Shown one piece after another: positions 10,501 to 22,500 of a stretch of DNA of 64,000 bases (the stretch's first letter is position 1; each line of letters begins with the position of its first letter). A program made the position numbers and the translations under genes. The stretch comes from Candidatus Obscuribacterium magneticum (GTDB lineage Bacteria > Elusimicrobiota > Elusimicrobia > F11), in the NCBI GenBank assembly GCA_020523905.1, contig JAJAPZ010000009.1, positions 1-64,000 of the forward strand, written 5' to 3'. The notes below the pieces were generated by a model. The model searched no databases. It was not told the DNA's origin and was given only the letters and a program-made list of their open reading frames with translations.

Positions 10501-13500
10501 AGAAACCGGAGCCGGGCCGCGCGGGAGGGGGAAAAGGATATGGGGAAGGCTTAGCCCAAGAGGCCGTGCGATCTGGCGAAAGACCCCCTGTCACTCCGAC
10601 AAAACCTCCACCCCAAAGATTGGGTCCAGCGAGGACAAAGCCCGGAATACCAGTTCCTGAAAGCGCGCGTAGAAGGTCAGAAGAAGTCCTAAAAAAGATA
10701 CCGATTAAGCCGGAAAAAAGGAAGAAGCAGCCCCTACAAAAACCTCTCCCTAAAAGCATCCAAACCTACAGAAAGATTAAGAGTCAATACCGCTCGACCA
10801 TCGCGAGGTTGAGGTCCAACATAATGATTTCATTAAAGATGACCAGGCAAAAGAGGGCTCTCCGGGGGTTGGAAGAAGGGGACTATTTGAGTGCCCCGGA
10901 TCTCGCCGATATTAAGGGGAGGCCCCCTCATATATGGGCCACGGATCTTCTGCCGGGGAAGTTCAATTACCGGATTTCCCTTCTAATTGATCTCAGCGGT
11001 TCGATGGTAAGGGGAGTTGGAGTGATACCCTTGCAACATGCGGCAGAGGGGGCCGTTATCCTCATGGAGGCCACGAAGGACATCCCGGGCGTCGAGGTTG
11101 AAATTTATGGATTTAGCGATAAACCCGACTGCCATCTTAAAGATTACGGTCAGAAGTACTCGGAAAGTTTGGCGGCATCGATTTTTCAAGAAATGTTCTC
11201 GTTAGAGCACCGAGGAACAGCCGATGTCGCCGCTGTCAGCATGGGGATCGATAGGATCAAGAAGGGTCGCCAGGCGTATCCCGGGCTTCGCCTTTACGGT
11301 ATTGGCATCGGGCTGGGCACCGACAAGGTGAAGGACGCCTATGCCCCTTATGGCTTTCAAATCGACCAATCCAAACAGATCCCGGACCTGATTCGAAGGA
11401 TTCTGAAGAATGAGCTCCAGGGGAGAAAGCGCGTCCACAATATCATCATCGTTTTAACTGATGGAAATCCGGATGCGGATAATGCTGCGGCTCTTCAAAA
11501 ATTGGCGCATGACAACCGGGATCACTGGGCCAAAGCCAGCCGGATGTCGGTGTTCAATGCTCTTATGTCTGGTTTGGTTTGGGGGGGTTTGTTTTACTTT
11601 TATATGCATCCCAGTCTGGGATTATTCTTCGGTCTGCTCTATGGTAGCCAAGCGCTCTTTCAGCTTGTTGCGGGTGTCAAGAGCCAGAATGTCATCGCGA
11701 GCGAAGCGAAGCGATCTGTTTTTCCGGCAGAGAATTGGTTAACTCATATCGGAACGACGGATGGCTTCGCTTCGCTCGCCATGACATATCCCGACAGCGG
11801 GTTTTTCAAATGGCTCTTGAATGGGGGCGTGACCGCCGACTCAAGACGTGGGATTCATCTCCCTTTCATTAACAGTTTCCCTGCGATAGTGGCTTCCTGG
11901 ATCGCCGCCCATGAATCCGTGGAGGCCTGGGTGGTGCGGCATTATGGATTGGTGAAAATCCCTATTATGGGACCCTTCTTGAACCATCTCATCTCTTCCT
12001 TAAGCGATCCCTTTACATTGTTGAATGCCGCCCTAACCCGGTCGTACAATCTTTTTCGCTTTTCATTGCTGAAAGGCAATCGAATCACAAGAAGACTCTA
12101 TGTTGTTTTGACCCGTTTCCAAAACCGTTGGAACGCGGTGATCAAGTTCGCCTCTTATGTTTTATTGCCCGCCGTTCTCGTTGGGAGCCTTGCTTCTGGT
12201 GTAGGAGCCGTGTCGGGAGGGATCCTCGCCCTGGGTTCTGTTGCTTCAACCTCAAAAGAGGAGGTCGACCCTTTTGGGGGAAATCAAAACATTCGAGTTG
12301 AATATCAAAGAGTCGATGACAAAGACGTCAAGTTTCTGATTATCAATGGTCAAAAGTTGCGATTTGGCCCGGGGGGCGATCTGACTCCGCGGGTGGACAT
12401 CATCCCAGTGGGGGATCTCAATTTACCTCACCCGCCCGCCGGTGTGCCGGATTCCTTCCCGGCGACTCATGTCCTCCGTGTCCAGGTGGGTGAGAACGGC
12501 CGGGAGAAAGAGTTGTACGTGCCTTTGAGCCCTTACAACTTGCGGAAAATGGAGGACATGATCGCCATCCTCTCTACCAAAGAAAGGCCGAACCTCTACA
12601 TGCGCGGCCCCGCGGCCGGCGGAAAAAATACTTTTGTTTACGCCCTGGGAGGTCTTGCCAATTGGCCGGTTTATCTGATGTCCCTTCACTTTAATACCAA
12701 CGAACGGCAGTTGGTGGCCGTTCGAACATACGGGGAAACCGACAAGGGATCCACGGGGTATCGAATGTCGCCCGTGGTTCAGGCAGCCAATCAGAAGGAG
12801 GGAGCTTGGGGGGTGTTGGATGAGGTCAATGGTCCGGAGAATACGGGTGTTTTGGCGGCTCTCTATTCCCTTTTGCAGAACCGGTTTATCACCCTTCCGG
12901 ATGGAACTCCGGTGGTGGCGCCACCCACCTTCCGTCTTATTGCTATGGGGAATCCCAATGTCCCGCCTTATGTGGTGAATGAAACCCCCGAGGATTTCAA
13001 CCGCCGTTTTCAGATGCTCGAGATGGATTACCTCCATGCGCCGAAGCGGGCGTACGAGACGGATGATCAGATGGAAGGCCGGCTCAAGGAGCTTGTGTTT
13101 TTGCTTCGGCTTCATGCTCCCCAGCTTTATGCCCGGAATCCGAATATGGTCCAACGTTTGGTTGATTTGGGTCAGGATGTGGTCCAGGCATTTGAAGATG
13201 GAAGCCTTCCGCGTCCGATTTCCGTTCGCGGCCTGATACGCCTGGTGAAACACCTCGAATATTACGAGGGGGACGAGGCCAATCTCATGGACGTTTTGAA
13301 GACGGCCTACAATACCTCTCGTCTTGAACCCGAACAAAAACAGGTTCTTGAGACACTATTAGATGCAAGATTCCCTGAAATTAAACCCCAAGGTGGATGG
13401 GAGACGTCTCTCCTTAAACAGGAAACACTGAAAGCCGATTCTGCCGTTAAACAAAGCGGGCCGATCACCGAGCGTTATTATCAGATCGCCAATGATAAAG

Positions 13501-16500
13501 GGGAAATCCTTGTAGAGAAGGCGATTCCGGATGGCGGGGCCGGGGATATGAGCGTTGAAAGGATAGAAGATACCCAGTCGACGTTGCGCAACAAGTTAAT
13601 GATGATGAAAGCCATGAACTTGGGGGAACATATACTCATTTATGGTCACACAGGAACGGGGAAAACGACCATCTCCCTTGACCTTTTGCATAACGACCTA
13701 AGGTTAAATCCACGGCATATGCAGTTGAAAGCGGATTCGACGGTGAGTTCGTTATGGGGAAGCGGGGGGATGGCCAATGATGTCACGACGTGGGAGAAAT
13801 CGCCGCTTCTGTTGGCCATGGAAGAAGGGCGGCCCATCGTCATTGATGATATCGGGAAACCGGAAAACCAGGGGGTCATCAAAATTATTAACAATGTGCT
13901 TCAAATGGGGGAGATTATGACGCCCTACGGGATTGTGCGGGCGAAGCCCGGCTTTTTTGTGATTGCCACGACGACCTTGGAAGAAGCCCGCTACCTGGTC
14001 CACGAGCTTTCAGGAGAGGTGGAGGACCGGTTTTCGTTGATTTATTTCGACTGGATGGAGGAGGCGGAAGAGATTGAGGTATTGAAAGGCCGCCATCCCG
14101 GGCTTCAAGCCGATTTCATCACGGAGTTTGTGCAAACCTGCCGGAAGCTTCGGGAGAAAGATGTGATCGGCGAGATGCAGCGGCCGGTCACCATTCAAGA
14201 CATGAGCGTGACCCTGGACCGGTTTCAGATGCAGGGTCAGCACACGTTGTTTGACGCGTTCTTAAGCGCTTATGGAGTTGACCCTCGGGGCGATTATATT
14301 GAAACGGTCAAGGTAGAGTTTGATGCGGAGTTGAGGGATAAGCGTTTCGTTGATTTGCAGCCGCCCCCCACCGTTCCGGAAATCCTCGCGGAGCTGGACA
14401 CCGGGAAGAAGTCCGCGATGCTGGATCAGCTCCTTCGCAGCTTTAGTGGGTCTCGGCGTTCCAATAAATTCCGGGTAAAGTGGAACGATTCGGTGACGAA
14501 TGTCGAAATTAAGTCCGCCGGTCGGAATATCCTTGAGATCAACATACCGACGTCGATGGGATCTGTCGGTTTACTGGATGCGCTTAAAAACGATGCGCAC
14601 TTTGCGGAAGCCGAGAAAAAGGTGCTGCAAGAGCTTTTTGAAAACATGGCCAAACCCCCTGTCCAACCCAATACGGGGAATCCGCAGATTGATTCCGCCA
14701 TTCAGAACGCTCTCAAAGGCCCTCGAGACCATTCCTATGTCGGTAAAAAGAATATGGACAACATCCACGGAAGGCTTGAGAGCGAAGGCCTTCCTCAAAA
14801 CCCCGATCAGATTGAGAACTTGAAGCAGTGCCTTCGGTGGATGAGTCAATTTGAACTTCTTCACCCCGATGTCAGAAAAGCTGTGAATGATGTTTTGGAA
14901 TATGCGGAGCAAATGGAAAAGAAGAATGAGGGTGTTGGAAAGAAGAAGAAAGGCAAAGATAAGGCCGGCACCAGTCTTCTGGGGCTCGATCCCCGATCCG
15001 GGCCGGATTTTGTGGTGGCGCCGAGTGGAGAGGTTGTTGATCCGGGACTTCTTGAGAAGGCCCGGGAGATTCTGGCCGGGATCGCCCCCGAAGTGGCCGC
15101 CGCTCTTCCCGCTCTTCCCTACGCCTATTACGCCCCCCTGCCCAGCTACGCCATGATCGATGTCGATCCGGATACAAAGGAGCCGATTTTGCTCATTGAT
15201 GACATTATACGGGAGGCTCTGAAGAAGCCCATTCCGGAGGAGCATCGAGAGGCGTTCGAGTTGTTGATGGCCTTCCTGTTGGCGCATGAAGGGATTCAGT
15301 ACCAGTTAAGAAAAGGGGCGACGGAGTCGGCGGATTTGACGGAGGAGATGGCTCTTTTCTTTGAGGTGGACAGTAAGTTATGGGTTGCGTTGACGCCGGA
15401 ACAGCAGCGGGCCTTGATGGAGTTGGGGAGCTATTTAGACGCTCTCGAGCCGGAGAGAGCAGACCGGTTGAAGCCGTCCTTGGAGAGATTGGCAAAATAC
15501 AGCGAATTGCCCGATGAGGAAGCGACGTGGACCGCCGTGGCCGAAGACTTGGTGAAATACGGAAGATTCGAAGGGCAATCCCTCGAAGGAAAGCGTCTTG
15601 GGGTGTCCCGGTCGTTCTTGGAACTGATAGCGAGCGTATCCGCATCGCCCCCGGCGGTTTTGCCGGAGGGGGGGAACGCCCCCGTTGCGGATCGGAAACA
15701 GGCGGGACGTCAATTGGAGGGTCACGCCGGTTGGGTCCGGTCTGTTGCGTTCAGTCCCGATGGAAAGACGATTGTTTCGGGAGGTCAGGATGGCACCGTT
15801 CGGTTGTGGGAGGCCTCGACCGGGCGCGAGATCCGGACATTGGAGGGTCACACCCGTGGGGTCTGGTCTGTTGCGTTCAGTCCCGATGGAGAGACGATTG
15901 TTTCGGGAGGTCAGGATGGCACCGTTCGGTTGTGGCCGAGCGAGGCGCGCGATTCCAAGGCGACAAGCCTGATTGGTTTGGATCCCGGGGCGGGGCCGGA
16001 TTTTATGGTGGCGCCGAGTGGAGAGGTTGTTGATCCCGGGCTTCTTCAGAAGGCCCGTGAGATTCTGGCCGGGATCGCCCCGGAGATGGCCATTGCCCTT
16101 CCGGCTATCACCCAGGCCTATTACGCCCCTCTTCCCAGCTACGCCATGATCGATGTGGATTCGGATTCAAAAGAACCGGTGTTGTTGATTGATGACATTA
16201 TACAGAAGGCTTTGAAGCAGCCCATTCCCGGAGAGTATCAAGAGGCCTTCGAGTTGTTGATGGCCTTTCTGTTGGCGCACGAAGGGATTCAGTATCAGTT
16301 AAGGAAGGGGGCGACAGAGACGGCGGATTTAACGGAAGAGATGGCGCTTTTCTTTGAAGTGGACAGGAGGTTGTGGGAAGTTTTGACATCGGAGCAAAGG
16401 ACGGCCCTGATGATGATGGGGGGGTATTTGGACAACCTTGAGCCGGACCGGCCGGACCGGTTGAAACCCTCTTTGGAGCGCCTGGTGATGTATGGCCAAT

Positions 16501-19500
16501 TGGCGGATAGCCGGCCGATGTGGGACCTGGTGGCGGAGAACCTGAAAAAGAACGGACGGTTTAAAGACCAGGGGTTTGATGCAGAACGTTTCATTGAATT
16601 GCGCTCCAGAATCAGTGGTCGTTTAAGGCTGATTGTAAACGAGGACAGCAATCCAGATGCCGTCGTAACTAAAAGAGAATTACGTCCATTGCAAAAGGGG
16701 AACAGAACCCCTAAGCAACCTCAATCTATTCGAGAAATGGCACAGAGGCTGCCATCCTCTTTTGTCAAAGAATTACAACCTGTAGAAGATCGTTACCATT
16801 CTGAGACTGACAGCCATGCTATCTTTATCACGGTGTATAAGAGTTTGGCTTCTGCTTCGCGTTCGCGTGGCGGTCAAAGCCTTCATGTCATTGTTGATGG
16901 CAGGAATGTGGTTGGGGCCTGGAAAATTGTCGTTAACAATGTGCATACCACGTACAGCGCGGGTGGGGATCAGTTCGCTACAACCTCATTCCAGTTCTCT
17001 TACGGGATTTCCAAATTGGGGGGCCAAAGATGCTTTCAGATTGAGTTGCCCGTGCAAGTTGAGAGATTGGTTAGGGCCGACAAAGACCCTCTTTACCATG
17101 TTGAGTTCGATGAAGAGACAGGAACATTCACCCTTGTTTTGGTGGATGAAGTTATCCATAAACTTGAGCAATCCGGTTTTGATGTCTGGAGCGGTACCAC
17201 GCAGGATTTGGAGGTCCACTGGGAGATTTTCTCTCAATCGGAATGGGAGGAGAGCCAGAGGCCTCAAAATGCGGGCACCAGTCTCATTGGATTGGACCCA
17301 CAGGCCGGGCCGGATTTTGTGGTGGCGCCGAGTGGAAACGTCGTTGATGCCGAGCTTCTCCAAAAGGCCCGAGAGATTCTGGCCGGGATCGCCCCCGAGG
17401 TGGCCGCCGCCCTTCCCGCCATCCCCCAGTCCTATTACGCTCCCCTGCCCAGCTACGCCATGATCGATGTGGATACGGATTCGAAAGAACCGGTGTTGTT
17501 GATTGATGACATTATACAGAAGGCTCTGAAGAAGCCCATTCCGGAGGAGCATCGAGAGGCGTTCGAGTTGTTGGCGGCTTTTCTCTTGGCGCATGAAGGG
17601 ATTCAGTATCAGTTGAGAAAAGGGGCGACAGAGTCGGCGGATTTGACGGAAGAAATGGCGCTCTTCTATGAAGTGGACAGAAGGCTGTGGGAAGTTTTGA
17701 CACCGGAGCAAAGGACGGCCCTGATGATGATGGGGGGGTATTTGGACAACCTTGAGCCGGACCGGCCGGACCGGTTGAAACCCTCTTTGGAGCGCCTGGT
17801 GATGTATGGCCAATTGGCGGATAGCCGGCCGATGTGGGACCTGGTGGTGGAGAGCTTGAAAAAGAACGAGCGGTTTAAAGAGCAGGATTTTGCAGCGGGC
17901 CGGTTTGACGATTTGCGGGGAAAACTTCAGGAGCTGGTGTTTGGCCAAAGGAAGGACGAGGTTTCTGGGGCCCCGACAATTAGGGCTCCCCAAATCTCAA
18001 GTCCAGCTCCGACAATAGATGAGGCATTTTCTTTTCTAGAAAGTCTTTTTGTTATTGATAAAGGAGGGGGGAGTGACTATGTCGTGCGAGTGAATCGATC
18101 GATAACAAGGCAGGATATACGGCGATTGACGGAAATAGAAATGCCTGACTTACTTACGTTTATGGAAAATCGAGATGTTGTCTTTTGGGAATATGAAAAT
18201 AGGGGCGGATTAAAACGTGTGCAATTTCTTTCCCCCAACGAGGCTGTTTACCCAATCAAGCTATTAATGGACTTCAAGTCGATGGTGAGTCATTTTGGTA
18301 TTAGTTTTCGTGGAGACGGCATGGCTCGCCTCGACCAAAAGATCGAAGAGTTCCGCCGACGTATGGCGGCGCCTCCGGCGAACTCACCTTCCCGAATGCA
18401 AGAGGTGTTTCATACGGTGCCTTTACAAGAATACACCCATCGAGCAACTGCAGGGATGGCGAGGTGTAAGGAATTTAATAAGGAGCGACTTGGACAGAGG
18501 GAAAGAATTAAAGCGCGATTCGGGATGACGTATTTGGAGAATGGTGCTTGGAAAATTGTGATTCATCAGGTTATTGATGATCCCGATCCTGGGGGAATTA
18601 ACCGTCATGATTTTGAGCTGGAATGGGCTGATTACAGAGGTGAGGGTTGGAGTTTACAGATTTTGGATCGAGCCTATAACGATCTTGCTCAGCTTGAAGT
18701 TGGATATAACAAAGAGCGACGGATACGATTTCCTTCCGACCCCATTGTCGCTGTTTATGTTGATGAAAGATCGGGACACGTCGCGATCGTTCTTAAAGAC
18801 GAGGCAAAAAATGAGTTGCAAAGATCGGGATTTGACCAATGGGCAGTTTGGTTATACGACATCAACTATCAGATTCTTTCCGAATCCGAATATCGTGCTT
18901 TGGATCACCATTGGTCGAAAGGGAAGAGCGGCCCCTCGGCCGCGAGCCTGATTGGTCTTGACCCCCGGGCCGGGCCGGATTTTGTGGTGGCGCCGAGTGG
19001 AGAGGTTGTTGATCCGGGACTTCTTGAGAAGGCCCGGGAGATTCTGGCCGGGATCGCCCCCGAAGTGGCCGCCGCCCTTCCGGCTCTCCCCCAGGCCTAT
19101 TACGCTCCCCTGCCCAGCTACGCCATGATTGATGTGGATACGGATTCAAAAGAACCCGTGTTGTTGATTGATGACATTATTCAGAAGGCCTTGAAGCAGC
19201 CCATTCCTGAAGAATACCGGGAGGCATTCGAGTTGCTGATGGCTTTCCTGTTGGCGCATGAAGGGATTCAGTACCAGTTAAGAAAAGGGGCCACGGAGTC
19301 AGCCGATTTAACGGAGGAAATGGCGCTTTTCTTTGAGGTGGACAGTAAGTTGTGGGCGGCGTTGACACCGGATGAACAACGGGCCTTGATGGAATTGGGG
19401 ACGTATCTGGATAGCTTGGAGACTCAGAGGCTCGATCGCCTGGGCCCGTCATTGAAACTTTTGGAACGTTTGAGCCAAATGAGGGACGAGGAAGCGACCT

Positions 19501-22500
19501 GGGTTTATCTGGCGAAAGAGATGGCGGCGATGAAACGATACGCTGGTCAGACACTCGACCCGCGGCGTTTTCAAGTGCTACGCACCGCGCTTCACAATCA
19601 TCTGGGAGTCTTTCAAACACTTTTCCAAGGAACCGCCGGCACGTCTTCTGCTCAGCAAAGCGGTAAGGCTGGACAAGACGGAGTTGCCGTTGAGCCAGCC
19701 GCTCAAACGGCAAAGCTTCAAGCGGCTTTTGACCGGTTGCCGTTTAAGGAGGCGCGAATTTTTCAAGGTGGAAAGGTCAAGGTGTTTCACGCGGAAAGGC
19801 CAGGAAAACAGGCTATCCTGAATGAGGAGATTGAGGTCCGGCTAACGGAAAAAGGAAAGGAAAAGGAATTAATGATTTGGATTTTTCAAGATGTCGAAGA
19901 TGATGAAGGCTCCTCTGTCGATCGACATAGCTTTACTCTCAACTGTGGGACGACATTGAAAGAAAAAGGCGCTTCGCATGTCGTTGAGTTTGAAGTTAAA
20001 AAACATATTCGAAGGACCTCCGATGTCGTCGAAGTCGCCAAGACACGGGTCAATGTCGACGCCGTTTCTTTGGAGGCCGTGACGGATCTCTATTTCGAGG
20101 AGGGGTCCCAAACGTTGTTCATTGTCCTCCTTGACGAAGTCATCAATGCGATGGAGAAAAGCAACCACACCATGTGGCGAAGTCCGCCGATTGGCCGGAT
20201 CAACTGGCGGATTATTCGCGCCAGCGAATGGCCCGGTGTTCAGTTGGCCAAGAGCTTGGAAGCCGCCGCCAATAAGGGGAGTTCCCAGGGGACGAGTTTG
20301 ATCGGTTTGGATCCCGAGGCGGGACCCGATTTTGTGGTGGCGCCGAGTGGGGAGGTCGTGGATCCCGGATTTCTTGAGAAAGCACGGGAGATTCTGGCGG
20401 GGTTCGTCCCCGACGTGGCCGCCGCCCTTCCCGCCATCACCCAGGCCTATTATGCCCCTCTGCCCTCCTACGCCATGATCGATGTGGATACGGATAACAA
20501 AGAACCCATTTTGCTCATCGATGACATCATCCGGAAAGCCTTGGAGCAGCCGATTCCAGAGGAATATAGGGAAGTCTTTGAACTGTTAATGGCCTTTTTG
20601 CTGGCTCATGAGGGGATGCAGTATCACCTTCGGAAATCAGAAACCGGATCGGCGGATCTCACCGAAGAGTTGGCGCTGTTCGCTGATGTCGATCGGAAGC
20701 TGTGGTTAAGCTTAGCCCCGAAGCAACAGCAGGCGTTGATGGCGTTGGGTGAGTATTTGGACAGCCTCGAGCCGAAGCGGCAGGATCGGTTGAAGCCTTC
20801 ACTGGAACGTCTGGCGAAGTTCAGCGAATTGCCGGATGATGCCGCGACATGGAACGCCGCGGCACAAAACTTGACGAAGTACGGAAGATTTGAAGGCCAA
20901 TCTGTCGATGATAAGCGTCTTGGCATGTCTCGATCATTGTTGAAATTGATGGCGAAGGGTGCCGGCACCGGTGAATCGAAACGTAGCCGACGTGTCAGGA
21001 AATCTCGTGAGACATTAGCAAGGCAGGATCAGAACTTCACGTCGCCTATCGAGTTGTTGATGAATAATTTACCTACTTGTGGTTTTCAAGTTAAAACAAA
21101 GTCCGGACGGACGGAGGCTGTAAAGTCAACGGGGAATCATTGGATTCATGTGGGTTATCAAAAACGGCAAGGGGTGGTGGTAGGTTGGTGGGTTCAGGGA
21201 GACGATGATAAGTTTGAGCCGCACATGAACTTCAGATTTTCTTATTCGAAGGCCAAGCAAGAATTTTTGGTTCAACGACGTCTAGCTATTGATATTGCCG
21301 AAGGATCTGATCGGGATCCTTTGGTTCAGTTGGTTCAGTTTGATGATGAAGAACACGCAACTATCTTGGTATTAATTTTACGTGATGAAGTCGTACAGCG
21401 CCTTCCGCATGCCCGTCTTCAACCATGGAAGGGTTCGACAAACGATGGAAAGTTTAAATGGGAAATCGTCTCAACGAAGGGCATAGGGAAAATTAAGGGT
21501 GAGTTCCAACGACAACTACGAGCCGTTCAGAAGCGAATTCAAAATCTCAAACGTAGGCTTGATGAGTTATATAAAGTACCTACTCATTATTATCGCCACG
21601 CGGAGGTGGAGAGGGAAATCAGAGAACTAGAGGGGGAGATTTTTAGGAAAAGCGAAACGGTAAAAAATTTAGAAAGAAAGTTTCAGCAGCTTCATGATGC
21701 GGTCACGGAAGAGAGTAAGGTTAATGAATCGGGCGGGGCTATTCCTGCGGTGACAAAGCAAAATCTGTCGTCATTTATAAGGGTGATGAGTTTCATGGGA
21801 ATCGGCGTGAGGGGATCGATGAGGCTTTACCATTGGTTCGGAGCGCCTTTGTTTGAGGACATCTTCGGAGTCCGATGGAATCAAGGTGGCTCTCCATTTA
21901 AATATGTTCCCCACGGGTTTAGTTTTGTTCCGTTTGTGGCGGCGATGGGAACATTCCACCTTGGTTTGGGTTGGCCGGGGGCCATTTTTGTCTTTTGTTT
22001 CAGCACTGTTTTGGCGCGGATGGCTTTTATCATGGCGCATCCCCATGGGATTCGGGGCGGCCCCGTCCTCATCAGTGCCGTTGGCCTCGTTTTGATGGTC
22101 CCTTGCCTTGATTTCCTTCCTGCTTCCAATTTAACCCTTTTTCTTGCCTCCGCTCTTCCCTTCCTGACTCATGTGGCTGTCAACCTCATCGGCGATTACA
22201 CCCGATCGCCGGAATCGCGGGCGGCCGAGAAAGTGGCCCTGGCCCTCATGTTGGCGGATCAAGGCCGGGCCGATTATGCGAAAGACGCCATCCTGGAGGT
22301 ATTATCGGATAAGCCGGCACCGCTTCACATCGACCAACTAAGCGGTCTGCAAGCCATTCAAGTCATGAAAGACACGATGGAGGGACGGCATTCTCGGTTG
22401 AATCAGCAAAAGTTCTCACGCGCCCTGGCCCGAGAAATAGAGAAATATTTCACGAAGGAACAGATGTCTCACGGTGAAATGACGTCGCTCTTGTTCCGCG

